A DNA stretch of 64,000 nt from Caulobacter sp. (GCA_030680355.1 JAUXVF010000018.1:50832-114831); one strand, 5' to 3'; counted from the first letter of the stretch, positions 32,833 through 43,135 are shown. The notes: generated by a model from the letters alone, not told the origin. A program made the numbers and translations.

Positions 32833-32850
32833 TGTCGCAAACTTGCGACA
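32833..32850. promoter_or_regulatory. Perfect palindrome, putative operator
   Basis: TGTCGCAA-AC-TTGCGACA, perfect 8-2-8 inverted repeat in the divergent intergenic region. Confidence 0.55.
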
Positions 32851-33053
32851 AGATGACCCAAAAGCGACGAGTTCGTTAACAGCTTCTTGCGCGGTGGCGA
32901 CTCCGTTCTAAGAGTGAAACTGACTGACGTTCACGACCCCTCCGATTCCGTCACCGTAGCTTCGCATTGCCGCGCTACTGCGAGTGAAGGACGACCGGCA
33001 GGGGCTCAATTGGGCCACACGGCGCGTCGGGATTGAGAGGGGATACTCAAAAC

Positions 33054-36000
33054 ATGAACTTGATCAGCAGGCTGGCGGGAGGCACCGCCCTTGTAGCGCT
33101 GGCGCTTGCGTCATCCACGGCCGTCTATGCGCAGGAAACGACCAGCGCCGTGCGCGGCACGATCACCGGTGATGGCGGCATTCCTGTCGCCGGCGCCACG
33201 GTGACGGTTGTGCACATGCCGTCAGGCACGCGGTCGACCACCGTGACCGAATCCAACGGGACGTTCGACGCCCGCGGCCTTCGCGTCGGCGGTCCGTACG
33301 AAATCACCGTCCAGGCGTCCGACTTCGAAACCCGCAAGGTGACAGGTGTCTTTCTGACCCTGGCCGACACGGCCCGCGTGGATGTCGACCTCAACTCGGT
33401 CGGCACGGTTGAGGCCCTGACCATCACCGCTTCGTCCAAGAGCGACGGCGAGACCGGTCCCAAGACCGTGCTCGACCGCGACGCCATCGAGGCGGTCGTG
33501 TCCGTGAACCGCGACATTCGCGACCTGGCCCGCCGCGACATCCTGGTCACCCAGAACATTCGCAACGACGGCGGCATTTCGATCGCCGGCTCGAACCCCC
33601 GCACCAACCGCATCACCATCGACGGCGTTGCGGCCCAGGACCCCTACGGCCTGGAAACGGGCGGCCTGCCGACCTCGCGCGGCCCGATCTCGCTCGACGC
33701 GGTTGACCAGTTCAGCATCGCGGCCGTGCCGACCGACGTTTCGAACGGCTCGTTCACGGGCGGCGCCATGAACATCGTTCTCCGCTCGGGCGGCAACGAC
33801 TTCCACGGCTCGCTGTTCCTCAACTATCTCAACGACGGCCTCGTCGGTCGTCACCTGGGCACGGCCCGCGTCTCCCAGTCGATCAGCCAGAAGAACTACG
33901 GCGCCTTCCTGTCCGGCCCGATCTGGCGGGACAAGGCCTTCTTCGCGCTGTCCTATGAAACCTACGAGACCTTCGACAACACCCTCTACGGCCCCTCAGG
34001 CGCCGGCTTCGCCAACGCCTTCGCCAACGGTTTGAGCCAGGCGACGATCGACCAGATCGTCAACACCTACAACACCGGCTACGCCAGCGCCTTCGATCTT
34101 GGCACGATCGCGCGCACCGCGCCGGTCATCGACAAGAAGTACTCGGCCAAGCTCGACTGGAACATCACCGACCGGCAACGCCTCAGCGTCAGCTATCGTC
34201 GTGCTGAATCGGGCTTCACCTCGCGGACCGATCTGGGTTCGACCACGGCTTCGCTCAATTCACACTGGTACGACTCCACCTACCTGGATGAAGCCACCAC
34301 GATCGAATTGAACTCCGACTGGACCGACCGTCTGTCGACCACCGTCCGCGCCACCTACCGCGACTGGGTCAAGGGTCAGATGCCCAAGTCCGGCCAGAAC
34401 TACTCGGACGTTACTGTCTGCTCGGCGCCGACCGCCGACGCCGCCCCGACCAACAGCACCATCACCACCTGCGCCAGCGGCTTCTCGTCGGTTCGTTTCG
34501 GGCCTGACCTGAACCGCCACGCTAACCAGCTGGATATCCAGGAAGCGGTGTTCGCCGGCACGGCCACCTATTCGATGGGCGACCACCTGTTCAAGGTCGG
34601 CTACCAGGGCTCGAAGAAGGAAGTCTTCAACGTCTTCGTTCCGAACTCCCGCGGGACCTATTATTTCGACTCGATCGCCGACTTCGCCGCTGGCCGCGCC
34701 AGCTCGCTGACCTACAACAACTCGGTCACCGGCAACGCTTTCGACGCCGCCGCCAATTTCAATTACTGGCAGCATTCGGTCTTCGCCCAGGACTCCCTGG
34801 ACGTGACCTCCGATGTGACGGTCACCGCCGGGTTCCGGTATGACTGGATCAAGATGGACGATGTTCCGAACGAAAACCCGAACTTCGTCGCGCGCAACGG
34901 CTTCTCCAACACCAAGACGCTCGATGGCCTCGGCATCATCATGCCGCGCGTCTCGGCGACCTGGCGGGTCAGCGATGCGCTGAAGGTCAACGCGGGCTTT
35001 GGCCTGTTCAGCGGCGGCCAGCCGGAAGTCCTGTTCGCCACGCCGTTCTATAACAACGGCTATCAGACGGCGAGCACGACCATCCGTCGCTGCATCACCG
35101 CCGCCTCCAACTGCACCGGCGCCAACGGCTATCTGGAGGCCTCGACCTCCAGCAGCGTGACCCCCGGGTTCACCGCCGCGGTGGGTTCGGCCGCCCTGGA
35201 CGCCCTCAATACGGTGTCTACGTTCGGCTACCAGATCCCGACCTTGGTTCGGAACTTCCAGGAGGGCACCCTGGTCGGCACGCCGGGCATCAACCCGACG
35301 AACGAAGTGATCGCCCTGTCGCCGACCTTCCAGCTTCCGGCGGAGTGGAAGGTCTATGTCTCCGGCGCCTGGGAGGTCTACGACGGCTGGCGTCTGGACA
35401 TGCAGTATGTCGCCACCCAGGCCAAGGACGCCGTCACCTTCATTGACGTTCGCGCCAAGCCCCTGATCGTCAACGGCGTGCGCGCCCTGACGCCGGATGG
35501 CCGCCTGCGCTACGACGGTCTGTCCATGACGGCTCTCCAGCGTACGGCCCAGGGCGTCAGCTCGACCAACCCCGGCGACAACCGCGACCTGATCGCCACC
35601 AACACCGACGAAGGAAAATCGTTCACGGCCGGCTTCATGCTGTCCAAGGCGTTCGATTTCGGTCTCGACGTCGGCGTCGGCTACGCCCGTCAGAATATCG
35701 ACGAGTCCAACGCCGGTCTCCGCTTCGGCACCACGGGCAGCTCGCTGTATGACCGCGTGCCGGCCGGTCTCGACCCCGCCATCGACGCCGTCGGCACGGG
35801 CCTGGAAGAGATCCAGGACCGCTACAAGCTGGAACTGGGCTACCGGAAGAACTTCTTCGGTGACAACGAGACGCGCATCACCCTGTTCGGTGAGCGCACC
35901 TCGGGCCGTCCCTATGGCTTCGTGATGTCCGACGCCACGTCGGGCCGCAGCCCGGTGTTCGGCGTCAACCGCTCCTACCAGCTGCTCTATGTGCCGGATA

Positions 36001-36464
36001 TCGCGGGTGACACGAACACCACCGACCTGCAGATCGGCAACGTGTTCTTCTCCGACGCCGCCAACCGCGACCGCTTCCTGGGCTACGTGAAAACGTTCGG
36101 CCTGGCCCAGGGCGTGAACGAGAAGTACTCGAAGCGGAACAAGGACCTCAGCCGCCTTGACCTGCAGGTGAGCCAGGAGTTCCCGACCCTCATCGACGGG
36201 CATAAACTGAAGCTGCAGTTCGACGTCCGGAACGTCCTCAACCTGATCGACAGCGATTGGGGCAAGGTTTCGGAATACTTCGACGGCAACGTCCTGACCC
36301 GCGTCAGCTGCGTCGATGCGACGGGGGCCAACCTCAACGCCGCCGTCAACGGCGCCATCTGCCCGGCCTACAAGTACTCGAGCGTGGCGAGCTCCATCAA
36401 CAAGAGCACCAACACGTCCCAGTCCCTGTGGACCATGCAGATATCGCTTCGCTACGAGTTCTAA
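33054..36464 (+). CDS. TonB-dependent receptor with carboxypeptidase-regulatory-like N-terminal domain (Oar-like)
   Basis: Signal peptide; VRGTITGDGGIPVAGATVTVVHMPSGTRSTTVTESNGTFDARGLRVGGPYEI; terminal aromatic SLRYEF. Confidence 0.94.
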   Translation: MNLISRLAGGTALVALALASSTAVYAQETTSAVRGTITGDGGIPVAGATVTVVHMPSGTRSTTVTESNGTFDARGLRVGGPYEITVQASDFETRKVTGVFLTLADTARVDVDLNSVGTVEALTITASSKSDGETGPKTVLDRDAIEAVVSVNRDIRDLARRDILVTQNIRNDGGISIAGSNPRTNRITIDGVAAQDPYGLETGGLPTSRGPISLDAVDQFSIAAVPTDVSNGSFTGGAMNIVLRSGGNDFHGSLFLNYLNDGLVGRHLGTARVSQSISQKNYGAFLSGPIWRDKAFFALSYETYETFDNTLYGPSGAGFANAFANGLSQATIDQIVNTYNTGYASAFDLGTIARTAPVIDKKYSAKLDWNITDRQRLSVSYRRAESGFTSRTDLGSTTASLNSHWYDSTYLDEATTIELNSDWTDRLSTTVRATYRDWVKGQMPKSGQNYSDVTVCSAPTADAAPTNSTITTCASGFSSVRFGPDLNRHANQLDIQEAVFAGTATYSMGDHLFKVGYQGSKKEVFNVFVPNSRGTYYFDSIADFAAGRASSLTYNNSVTGNAFDAAANFNYWQHSVFAQDSLDVTSDVTVTAGFRYDWIKMDDVPNENPNFVARNGFSNTKTLDGLGIIMPRVSATWRVSDALKVNAGFGLFSGGQPEVLFATPFYNNGYQTASTTIRRCITAASNCTGANGYLEASTSSSVTPGFTAAVGSAALDALNTVSTFGYQIPTLVRNFQEGTLVGTPGINPTNEVIALSPTFQLPAEWKVYVSGAWEVYDGWRLDMQYVATQAKDAVTFIDVRAKPLIVNGVRALTPDGRLRYDGLSMTALQRTAQGVSSTNPGDNRDLIATNTDEGKSFTAGFMLSKAFDFGLDVGVGYARQNIDESNAGLRFGTTGSSLYDRVPAGLDPAIDAVGTGLEEIQDRYKLELGYRKNFFGDNETRITLFGERTSGRPYGFVMSDATSGRSPVFGVNRSYQLLYVPDIAGDTNTTDLQIGNVFFSDAANRDRFLGYVKTFGLAQGVNEKYSKRNKDLSRLDLQVSQEFPTLIDGHKLKLQFDVRNVLNLIDSDWGKVSEYFDGNVLTRVSCVDATGANLNAAVNGAICPAYKYSSVASSINKSTNTSQSLWTMQISLRYEF

Positions 36465-36490
36465 CGAACCCGTTACGAACGTGAACAGGA

Positions 36491-36519
36491 GGGCGGCCCG
36501 GCGACGGGCCGCCCTTTTT
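36491..36519 (+). terminator. Intrinsic terminator of the TonB-dependent receptor gene
   Basis: GGGCGGCCC-ggcga-CGGGCCGCCC + TTTTT. Confidence 0.92.
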
Positions 36520-36593
36520 GTTGCACCCTGTGTCTTGACCCGCCGGGTCGCCGGGGTCATCTGCCGCCCCGTTTGTTGACCAAGGTTTTGCCC

Positions 36594-37589
36594 ATGACCC
36601 CGACCGTTCCGGCCGAATGGTCCCCGCACCGCGCCATGTGGCTGGGCTTTCCCAGCCATGAGGACCTGTGGCTGGACGACCTCCAACGCGCCCAGGACGA
36701 GGTCGCGGCCCTGGCCAGGGCCCTGGCCGGCCCCGGGGCGGAACGGGTGCGGCTGATGGTCTGCGGCGACGCCGCCGAGGCCGCCGCCCGCGCCCGGCTC
36801 GACGATGTCGGCGGCGTCGAGATCGTTCGCGCCTTGTTTGGCGACATCTGGATGCGCGACACCGGCCCGATCTTCCGCGGCGACGGCCGGGCCATCGGCT
36901 TCCGGTTCAATGGCTGGGGCGGCAAATACGAGATGGAGGGTGACGATCAGGTCGCCGCCCAGATCGCCGCCGCCGCCGGCGCCCCGCTGGACGCCCATGA
37001 CTTCGTTATGGAGGGCGGCTCGCTCGACCATGACGGCCTGGGCGCGCTGCTGACCACCCGCCAGTGCCTGCTTAACCCCAACCGCAATCCGGGCTGGACC
37101 GAGGCGGCGGCCGAGGCGGCCCTGGCCGAGGCCCTCGGCGTTCGCAAGGTGCTGTGGCTGGGCGATGGTCTGCGCAACGACCATACCGACGGCCATGTCG
37201 ACAACCTCGCCCGTTTCGTGGCGCCGGGCGTGGTCGCCTGCCCGATCGCCTGGGGCAAGGCCGATCCCAACGCCAATCTCTATGACGAGACGGCCCGCCA
37301 GCTGGCGGCGATGACCGACGCGCGCGGCGGCCAGCTGCAGGTGATGCGGATTCCGTCGCCCGGCTGGATCGACGGCGAGGGCGGCCCGTCGCCGGCCAGC
37401 CACATGAACTTCATCATCGCCAACGGCGCGGTCATCGTGCCGCTCTATGACGACGCCCGGGCAGGGGCCTTCGCCGTCGACGCGGTTCAGAGCCTGTTCC
37501 CCGAACGCAAGGCCATCGGCCTGCCGTCCAGCGCCATCCTGACCGGCGGCGGTTCCTTCCACTGCATCACCCAGCAGGAGCCCGCCTGA
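36594..37589 (+). CDS. aguA: Agmatine deiminase
   Basis: MTPTVPAEWSPHRAMWLGFPSHEDLW, GDIWMRDTGPIF, EGGSLDHDG, THC-like GGGSFHCITQQEP. Confidence 0.95.
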   Translation: MTPTVPAEWSPHRAMWLGFPSHEDLWLDDLQRAQDEVAALARALAGPGAERVRLMVCGDAAEAAARARLDDVGGVEIVRALFGDIWMRDTGPIFRGDGRAIGFRFNGWGGKYEMEGDDQVAAQIAAAAGAPLDAHDFVMEGGSLDHDGLGALLTTRQCLLNPNRNPGWTEAAAEAALAEALGVRKVLWLGDGLRNDHTDGHVDNLARFVAPGVVACPIAWGKADPNANLYDETARQLAAMTDARGGQLQVMRIPSPGWIDGEGGPSPASHMNFIIANGAVIVPLYDDARAGAFAVDAVQSLFPERKAIGLPSSAILTGGGSFHCITQQEPA

Positions 37590-38467
37590 TGGCCCGCACC
37601 CTGAGCCTGGCGGCCCTCCAGACCAGCTACGGCATGGATCTGGACGCCAATATCCAGAAGACCGAGTCGCTGATCCGCCAGGCGGCGGCGGCCGGGGCCC
37701 AGGTCATCCTGCCGCCGGAGCTGTTCCAGGGCCCGTATTTCTGCGTCACCCAGGAGGAGCGCTGGTTCGCCGCCGCCCACCCCTGGCGCGAGCACCCCTG
37801 TGTGAAGGCGCTGGCGCCCCTGGCCGGAGAACTGGGCGTGGTCATCCCGATCTCGATCTTCGAGAAGGAAGGGCCGCACTATTTCAACAGCCTGGTCATG
37901 GCCGACGCCGACGGATCGCTGTTGGGCGTCTATCGCAAGAGCCACATCCCCGACGGTCCCGGCTATCAGGAGAAATACTATTTCCGGCCGGGCGACACTG
38001 GCTTCCGGGTCTGGGACACGCGCTTTGGCCGCATCGGCGTCGGCATCTGCTGGGACCAGTGGTACCCGGAAGCCGCCCGGGCGATGGCCCTGATGGGCGC
38101 CGAGGCGCTGCTCTATCCGACGGCCATCGGCAGCGAGCCCCACGACCCGACCCTCGACACAGCCCTGCCCTGGCGGCGGGCGATGCAGGGTCACGCGGTC
38201 AGCAATGTCATCCCGGTGGTCGGCGCCAACCGCACCGGCTTCGAGCCCTGGGACGGCTATCCGAACGGCGGCCAAGGCTTCTATGGCTCGTCCTTCATCG
38301 CCGACCATCGCGGCGATCTGGTCTCGGAACTGGGCCGCGATGACGAGGGGCTGGTCCAGGCCACCGTCGATCTCGATTTCCTGGCCACCCACCGCGCCGC
38401 CTGGGGCTTCTTCCGCGACCGCCGGCCTGACCTCTACGGCGCGCTCAGCAGCCCTCGCCCGGCATGA
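37589..38467 (+). CDS. aguB: N-carbamoylputrescine amidase
   Basis: Nitrilase-fold motifs LPPELFQGPYFC, YRKSHIPDGPGYQEKYYF, GVGICWDQWYPEAARAMALMGAE. Confidence 0.95.
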   Translation: MARTLSLAALQTSYGMDLDANIQKTESLIRQAAAAGAQVILPPELFQGPYFCVTQEERWFAAAHPWREHPCVKALAPLAGELGVVIPISIFEKEGPHYFNSLVMADADGSLLGVYRKSHIPDGPGYQEKYYFRPGDTGFRVWDTRFGRIGVGICWDQWYPEAARAMALMGAEALLYPTAIGSEPHDPTLDTALPWRRAMQGHAVSNVIPVVGANRTGFEPWDGYPNGGQGFYGSSFIADHRGDLVSELGRDDEGLVQATVDLDFLATHRAAWGFFRDRRPDLYGALSSPRPA

Positions 38468-38994
38468 TCGAGACGCCGCGCCTTATCCTGCGTGGCTGGC
38501 GGGAGGCCGACCTTGAGCCCTGGGCGGCGCTGAACGCCGATCCGGAGGTGATGCGTCATTTTCCGACGACCTACAGCCGAGTCGAGAGCGACGCGATGGC
38601 GGCCGTCAACCAGACTCATATCGAACAGCACGGCTTCGGCCTCTGGGCCGTCGAGCGGCGCGACGACGGCGCCTTTCTGGGCTTTACCGGTCTGATGACC
38701 CTGCGCGAGTCCAACCCGCTGGCGCCGGGCGTCGAGGCCGGTTGGCGACTGGCCCGTCATGCCTGGGGACAGGGCTATGCGACCGAGGCCGCCCGGGCGG
38801 CGCTGGACTTCGGGTTCACGCGCCTGGCGCTGGCGACCATCGTCGCCTTCACGGCGGCCCCCAACCTGCCGTCGCAGGCGGTTATGGGGCGTCTGGCGAT
38901 GATCCGTCGGCCGGACCTTGATTTCGATCATCCGGCCGTGCCGGAGGGCCACGTCCTGCGGCCGCACCGGGTCTGGTCGGCGGCGGCTCCCTAG
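38464..38994 (+). CDS. GNAT family N-acetyltransferase
   Basis: IETPRLILRGWREADLEPWAALNADPEVMRHFP, GWRLARHAWGQGYATEAA. Confidence 0.93.
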   Translation: MIETPRLILRGWREADLEPWAALNADPEVMRHFPTTYSRVESDAMAAVNQTHIEQHGFGLWAVERRDDGAFLGFTGLMTLRESNPLAPGVEAGWRLARHAWGQGYATEAARAALDFGFTRLALATIVAFTAAPNLPSQAVMGRLAMIRRPDLDFDHPAVPEGHVLRPHRVWSAAAP

Positions 38995-39737
38995 GCCGGG
39001 CAGTTCGCCGGCGTTCCGGCCTTGGCGGCTTCGGCCCTGGCCAGCGCCAGGTCCTTGAGAAACTCGGGATCGGCGTGCAGCCGCGCCACCGTCGCCGCGC
39101 CCATGGTCTGGCCGGCGATGATGTCACTGGCGAAGTGCAGACCGCAGACGGCGCGGCTCTCACCGAAGGCCTGGCCTCGCGCCAGGATCGCCGTGGCCCT
39201 GGCCGGTTCCACCTCGGTCAGCACCAGCGCCCAGGCCCAGCCGATGGCCGCATGGCCTGACGGGTAGGAGCCGTTGGTCTTCATCCAGTCTTCCCGCGGC
39301 ACGCAGATGGGAAGGCTGTCATCGACGATCAGGGGGCGTTTGCGATCGTAGTGGGCCTTGGCGGAGGAGACGCTGCGGCCGGCGTCGATCAGCACCCGAT
39401 CCATCATCCGCGACAGGACCGGCGTCTTCTCTTCGCTGATGGCGACGCCGGCGGCGCAGGCGAAACTGGCGTGCGCCTTGTCGCCGAACAGTTCGGCATC
39501 GGCGGTGGCCTGTGTCCAGCGGGCGGAGCCTTCGAGGGCGCGGCTGGCCCGGAAGGCCGCCATCTCGGCGGTCGCTCGGGGCGAGTCGGCCGCGGGCGGC
39601 GGACCGAGGATCACCATGCTGTCAGGAAGCGCTTCGGCGGCCAGGTAGCCGGAGGGCCGTTCGCCTTCGGCCATGACCGCCACGGTCATTGTCAGGGCGA
39701 TGGCGGCGCCCGCTGCGAGAGTTCCCAGTCTGAACAT
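38991..39737 (-). CDS. PAP2-superfamily acid phosphatase (class A nonspecific type)
   Basis: KAHYDRKRPLIVDDS, GSYPSGHAAIGWAWAL, ESRAVCGLHFASDIIAGQ. Confidence 0.93.
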   Translation of the reverse strand: MFRLGTLAAGAAIALTMTVAVMAEGERPSGYLAAEALPDSMVILGPPPAADSPRATAEMAAFRASRALEGSARWTQATADAELFGDKAHASFACAAGVAISEEKTPVLSRMMDRVLIDAGRSVSSAKAHYDRKRPLIVDDSLPICVPREDWMKTNGSYPSGHAAIGWAWALVLTEVEPARATAILARGQAFGESRAVCGLHFASDIIAGQTMGAATVARLHADPEFLKDLALARAEAAKAGTPANCPA

Positions 39738-39832
39738 GATCGTCGCCCCGTGATTGTCTTCACCATCGACCTCAATGAAGCGAACGCCCGGGTCAAGCCG
39801 GAAGTGACCACGAGGGGATTGACGACGTGGTA

Positions 39833-39847
39833 TGTTATTTCATAACA
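39833..39847. promoter_or_regulatory. Zur-box-like operator
   Basis: TGTTAT-TTC-ATAACA perfect 6-3-6 palindrome upstream of porin-like/znuA/znuB genes. Confidence 0.6.
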
Positions 39848-39905
39848 ACGAATTCATCCTGCGGACCCGGCCTGTCGCCGGCCGCCACGGTTGAGGGTGC
39901 GGGCC

Positions 39906-41300
39906 ATGCGGAAAGCTCCAATGAACAAGACTATGTCCCGGGTCGGCATGCTGGCTGTTGTCGCCGTCATGGCGACGGCGCCGCGCCCGGCCTCGGCGGC
40001 CGAGGCGGACGTCGCCGCCATCCGCGAGGAAATCGCGGCCATGCGCGCCGACTACGAAGCCCGGATCGCCGCGCTTGAGGCGAGGGTGGCCGCCGCCGAA
40101 GCCGCAGCCAGCACCCAGCAGGCCTCGATCGCGGACCTGTCGGCGGACAGCGCCGCGCCCCTCGCCCTGACCCTCGATGACGGCCCCGCGCCCGCGATGG
40201 CCGGCCCCGCGACAGCGGCCGGCAACGCGCTCAACCCGGGCATCTCCGTGGTTCTGAACGGCAACTATTTCGCCGCCTCGCGCGACCTGTCCGCTAGCCG
40301 CATGCCCGGCTTCGCGCTTGGCGATGAGGCGGGCCCGCCATCGCGGGGCTTCTCCCTGGCGGAATCGGAAGTCACCCTGGCGGCGAACGTCGACCCCTAT
40401 CTCAACGCCAACCTGACCGTCGCCTTCGATGGCCAGGGCGAGGCCGGGGTCGAAGAGGCCTATGTCCAGACCACGGCCCTGCCGGGCGGTCTGACGCTTA
40501 AGGGTGGCCGCTTCTTCTCCGGCATCGGCTACCTCAACGAGCGGCATGCCCACAACTGGTCGTTCATCGACATGCCGCTGCCCTACCGGGCTCTGCTCGG
40601 AAACCAGTACGGCGACGATGGCGTCCAGGTTCGCTGGCTGGCGCCGACGGACGTCTTCCTGGAGTTCGGCGGCGAATGGCTGCGCGGCGACAGCTTTCCC
40701 GCCGCCAACGGCGCCAATGCGGGCACGGGAACCCAGACCCTGTTTGTTCATACCGGCGGCGACGTCAACGCCTCGTCCAGCTGGCTGGCGGCGGGTTCGT
40801 GGATCCACGCCAAGGCCGATGGGCGCGAGACCCTCGATCCCGTCTTCGGGCCGGATATCTTCTCGGGCGACACCGATCTGGGCATCGTCTCGGCGGTCTA
40901 CAAATGGGCGCCGGGCGGCAATGGCGTTCAGCGCAACCTGATGCTCAGCGGCGAGTATTTCTTCGGAACCGAGCACGGCCGGTTCAACGGCGCGCCGGTC
41001 GATGTCGATCGCGCCGGCTGGTACGCCCAGGGGGTCTATCAATTCATGCCGCGCTGGAGCGTCGGCCTGCGCTACGCCGAACTCAAGGCCGGCGACCCTG
41101 GCGCGGCGTTCGCCGGCACGACCCTCGACGATTTCGGGAACCGGTCGTGGAGCGCCACCGCGCTGCTCGAATACGATTCAAGCGAGTTTGGCCGGTTCCG
41201 CGCCCAGTACAGCCGCGACGAAAGCGACGTCCGGGCCAGTGACCAGCTGATGCTCCAGTACACCGTTGTCTACGGCCCCCATGGCGCCCACCGCTACTAA
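39906..41300 (+). CDS. Outer-membrane porin-like protein of putative zinc-uptake locus
   Basis: Signal peptide, N-terminal coiled coil EADVAAIREEIAAMRADYEARIAALEARVAAAEA, beta-barrel-like remainder; directly upstream of znuA-like gene. Confidence 0.75.
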   Translation: MRKAPMNKTMSRVGMLAVVAVMATAPRPASAAEADVAAIREEIAAMRADYEARIAALEARVAAAEAAASTQQASIADLSADSAAPLALTLDDGPAPAMAGPATAAGNALNPGISVVLNGNYFAASRDLSASRMPGFALGDEAGPPSRGFSLAESEVTLAANVDPYLNANLTVAFDGQGEAGVEEAYVQTTALPGGLTLKGGRFFSGIGYLNERHAHNWSFIDMPLPYRALLGNQYGDDGVQVRWLAPTDVFLEFGGEWLRGDSFPAANGANAGTGTQTLFVHTGGDVNASSSWLAAGSWIHAKADGRETLDPVFGPDIFSGDTDLGIVSAVYKWAPGGNGVQRNLMLSGEYFFGTEHGRFNGAPVDVDRAGWYAQGVYQFMPRWSVGLRYAELKAGDPGAAFAGTTLDDFGNRSWSATALLEYDSSEFGRFRAQYSRDESDVRASDQLMLQYTVVYGPHGAHRY

Positions 41301-41310
41301 GGAAACCCCC

Positions 41311-42213
41311 ATGATCCGATCCCTTGTTCTCGCGGCCGCGCTGGCCCTGGGCGTCAGCTCGCCGAGCTGGGCCCTCAGTGTCTTCGCCTGTGAGCCGGAG
41401 TGGGCGGCCTTGGCGACAGAGATCGGCGGGCCCAAGGTCACCACCTATACCGCCACCACGGCCTTGCAGGACCCGCACCAGATCCAGGCCCGCCCCAGTC
41501 TGATCGCCAAGGCGCGGGCGGCCGATATCGCCGTCTGCACCGGCTCCGAACTCGAGGCCGGCTGGCTGCCCCAGATCGTCGCGCAGTCGGCCAACCGGAA
41601 GATCGCGCCGGGCGCCGCCGGCTTTTTCGAGGCGACGCGCTATGTGCCCCTGCTGGAAAAGCCCGCCCGCCTCGACCGGGCCGAGGGCGACATCCACGCC
41701 GGCGGCAACCCCCATATCCAGTCCGATCCCCGGGTGATGATCCCGGTGGGCAAGGCGATGGCCGAGCGGTTCGCCCAGATCGACCCGGCCAACGCCGCCC
41801 TCTATCAGTCGCGCTACGCCGCCTTCGCGGTGAAATGGCAGGCGGCCCTGGACCGCTGGCAGGTCCGCGCCGCGCCGTTGCGCGGTCAGCCGATCGCCGT
41901 CCAGCACAAGACCTGGATCTATCTGGAAACCTGGCTGGGGCTGAAGCGCGTTGTGGCGCTCGAGCCCAAGCCCGGCGTGCCGGCTTCCAGCGGCTATCTG
42001 GCCCAAGTGCTCGGCGTTCTGAACAAAACCCCTGTCAAAATGATCATTCGCTCGGCCTACGAGGACGGCCGGTCGTCTGAGTTCGTCTCGCAGCGCGCCG
42101 GGGTCCCGGCCGTGGTGCTGCCCTACACGATCGGCGGCACCGCGGGGGCCAAGGACCTCTACTCGCTCTACGACGACACCCTCACCCGCCTGCTCGGGGC
42201 CCTGAAACCGTGA
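41311..42213 (+). CDS. Zinc/metal ABC transporter substrate-binding protein (ZnuA-like)
   Basis: Signal peptide; ALSVFACEPEWAALATEIGG, DPHQIQARPSLIAKARAADIAVCTGSELE, HAGGNPHIQSDPR. Confidence 0.92.
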   Translation: MIRSLVLAAALALGVSSPSWALSVFACEPEWAALATEIGGPKVTTYTATTALQDPHQIQARPSLIAKARAADIAVCTGSELEAGWLPQIVAQSANRKIAPGAAGFFEATRYVPLLEKPARLDRAEGDIHAGGNPHIQSDPRVMIPVGKAMAERFAQIDPANAALYQSRYAAFAVKWQAALDRWQVRAAPLRGQPIAVQHKTWIYLETWLGLKRVVALEPKPGVPASSGYLAQVLGVLNKTPVKMIIRSAYEDGRSSEFVSQRAGVPAVVLPYTIGGTAGAKDLYSLYDDTLTRLLGALKP

Positions 42214-43001
42214 CCCTCAGCGCCATCGAACTCAGCATCCTGCTGCCGGCCTTTCTCGCCGGCCTGCTGGTGCTCTCCACCCACGTGCCCATGGGCCAGC
42301 AGGTGTTGAACCGCGGCATCGTCTTCATCGATCTGGCCATCGCCCAGGTCGCGGGACTGGGCGTGACGGTGGCCAGCGTGCTCGGCGCCGAACCGCACGG
42401 CTGGCACATCCAGCTGGCGGCCTGCACGGCCGCCCTCGTCGGGGCCCTGGCCCTGACCTGGACCGAGAAGAAATGGCCCGAGGTGCAGGAAGCCCTGATC
42501 GGCGTCCTCTTCGTTCTGGCGGCCTGTGTTGAGCTCTTGCTGCTGGCCAACAATCCGCATGGCGGGGAGCATCTGAAGGACCTGCTGGTCGGTCAGATCC
42601 TCTGGGTCCAGTCGCCCAGCCTGATCCCGATCGCCCTCTTCTACGCCGCGGCCCTCGCGGTCTGGTTCCTGCTGCGTCAGCGGCTCGGCCAGATCGGCTT
42701 CTATGTGTTGTTCGCCCTGGTGGTCACCCAGTCGGTGCAGCTGGTCGGCGTCTATCTGGTGTTCGCCAGCCTGATCGTGCCGGCCCTGGCCTCACGCCGG
42801 TTCGCGCTGCGCCTGAGGCTGGCGGTGGGTTATGCCGTTGGCCTGGCCGGCTATGTCGCCGGCTTGATCCTGTCGTCGAAGATGGATCTGCCGACGGGCG
42901 CCGCCATCGTGGTGACGCTGGTGGCCAGCTTTGTCGTGGCGGTGATCGCCTCGCTGATGGTCCCGGCCGCTCTGCGCGCCGAGTCGGAGCCGGCGCACTG
43001 A
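42210..43001 (+). CDS. Metal ABC transporter permease (ZnuB-like)
   Basis: LAIAQVAGLGVTVASVLG, YLVFASLIVPALASRRF, polytopic; ATGA-type overlap with ZnuA-like gene. Confidence 0.9.
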   Translation: MTLSAIELSILLPAFLAGLLVLSTHVPMGQQVLNRGIVFIDLAIAQVAGLGVTVASVLGAEPHGWHIQLAACTAALVGALALTWTEKKWPEVQEALIGVLFVLAACVELLLLANNPHGGEHLKDLLVGQILWVQSPSLIPIALFYAAALAVWFLLRQRLGQIGFYVLFALVVTQSVQLVGVYLVFASLIVPALASRRFALRLRLAVGYAVGLAGYVAGLILSSKMDLPTGAAIVVTLVASFVVAVIASLMVPAALRAESEPAH

Positions 43002-43135
43002 GGAAAGGGACGGGCGCTCAAGGGCCTATCGTCGCGCCATTGAGGGACTCTGGCCCGCCTGTCGTCACTCCTCCTGTACCGGACCCGCCCCCGACCCTCG
43101 GGGGCGTCGCCGGTCAGCACAGACAGGACCTTTCG

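Noticed and set aside
34260-37562. 1100-aa minus-strand ORF opposite the TonB receptor and aguA
   Set aside because: Antisense shadow ORF typical of high-GC codon bias; low-complexity V/G/A/R/D-rich translation without recognisable family, and the opposite strand carries clear genes.
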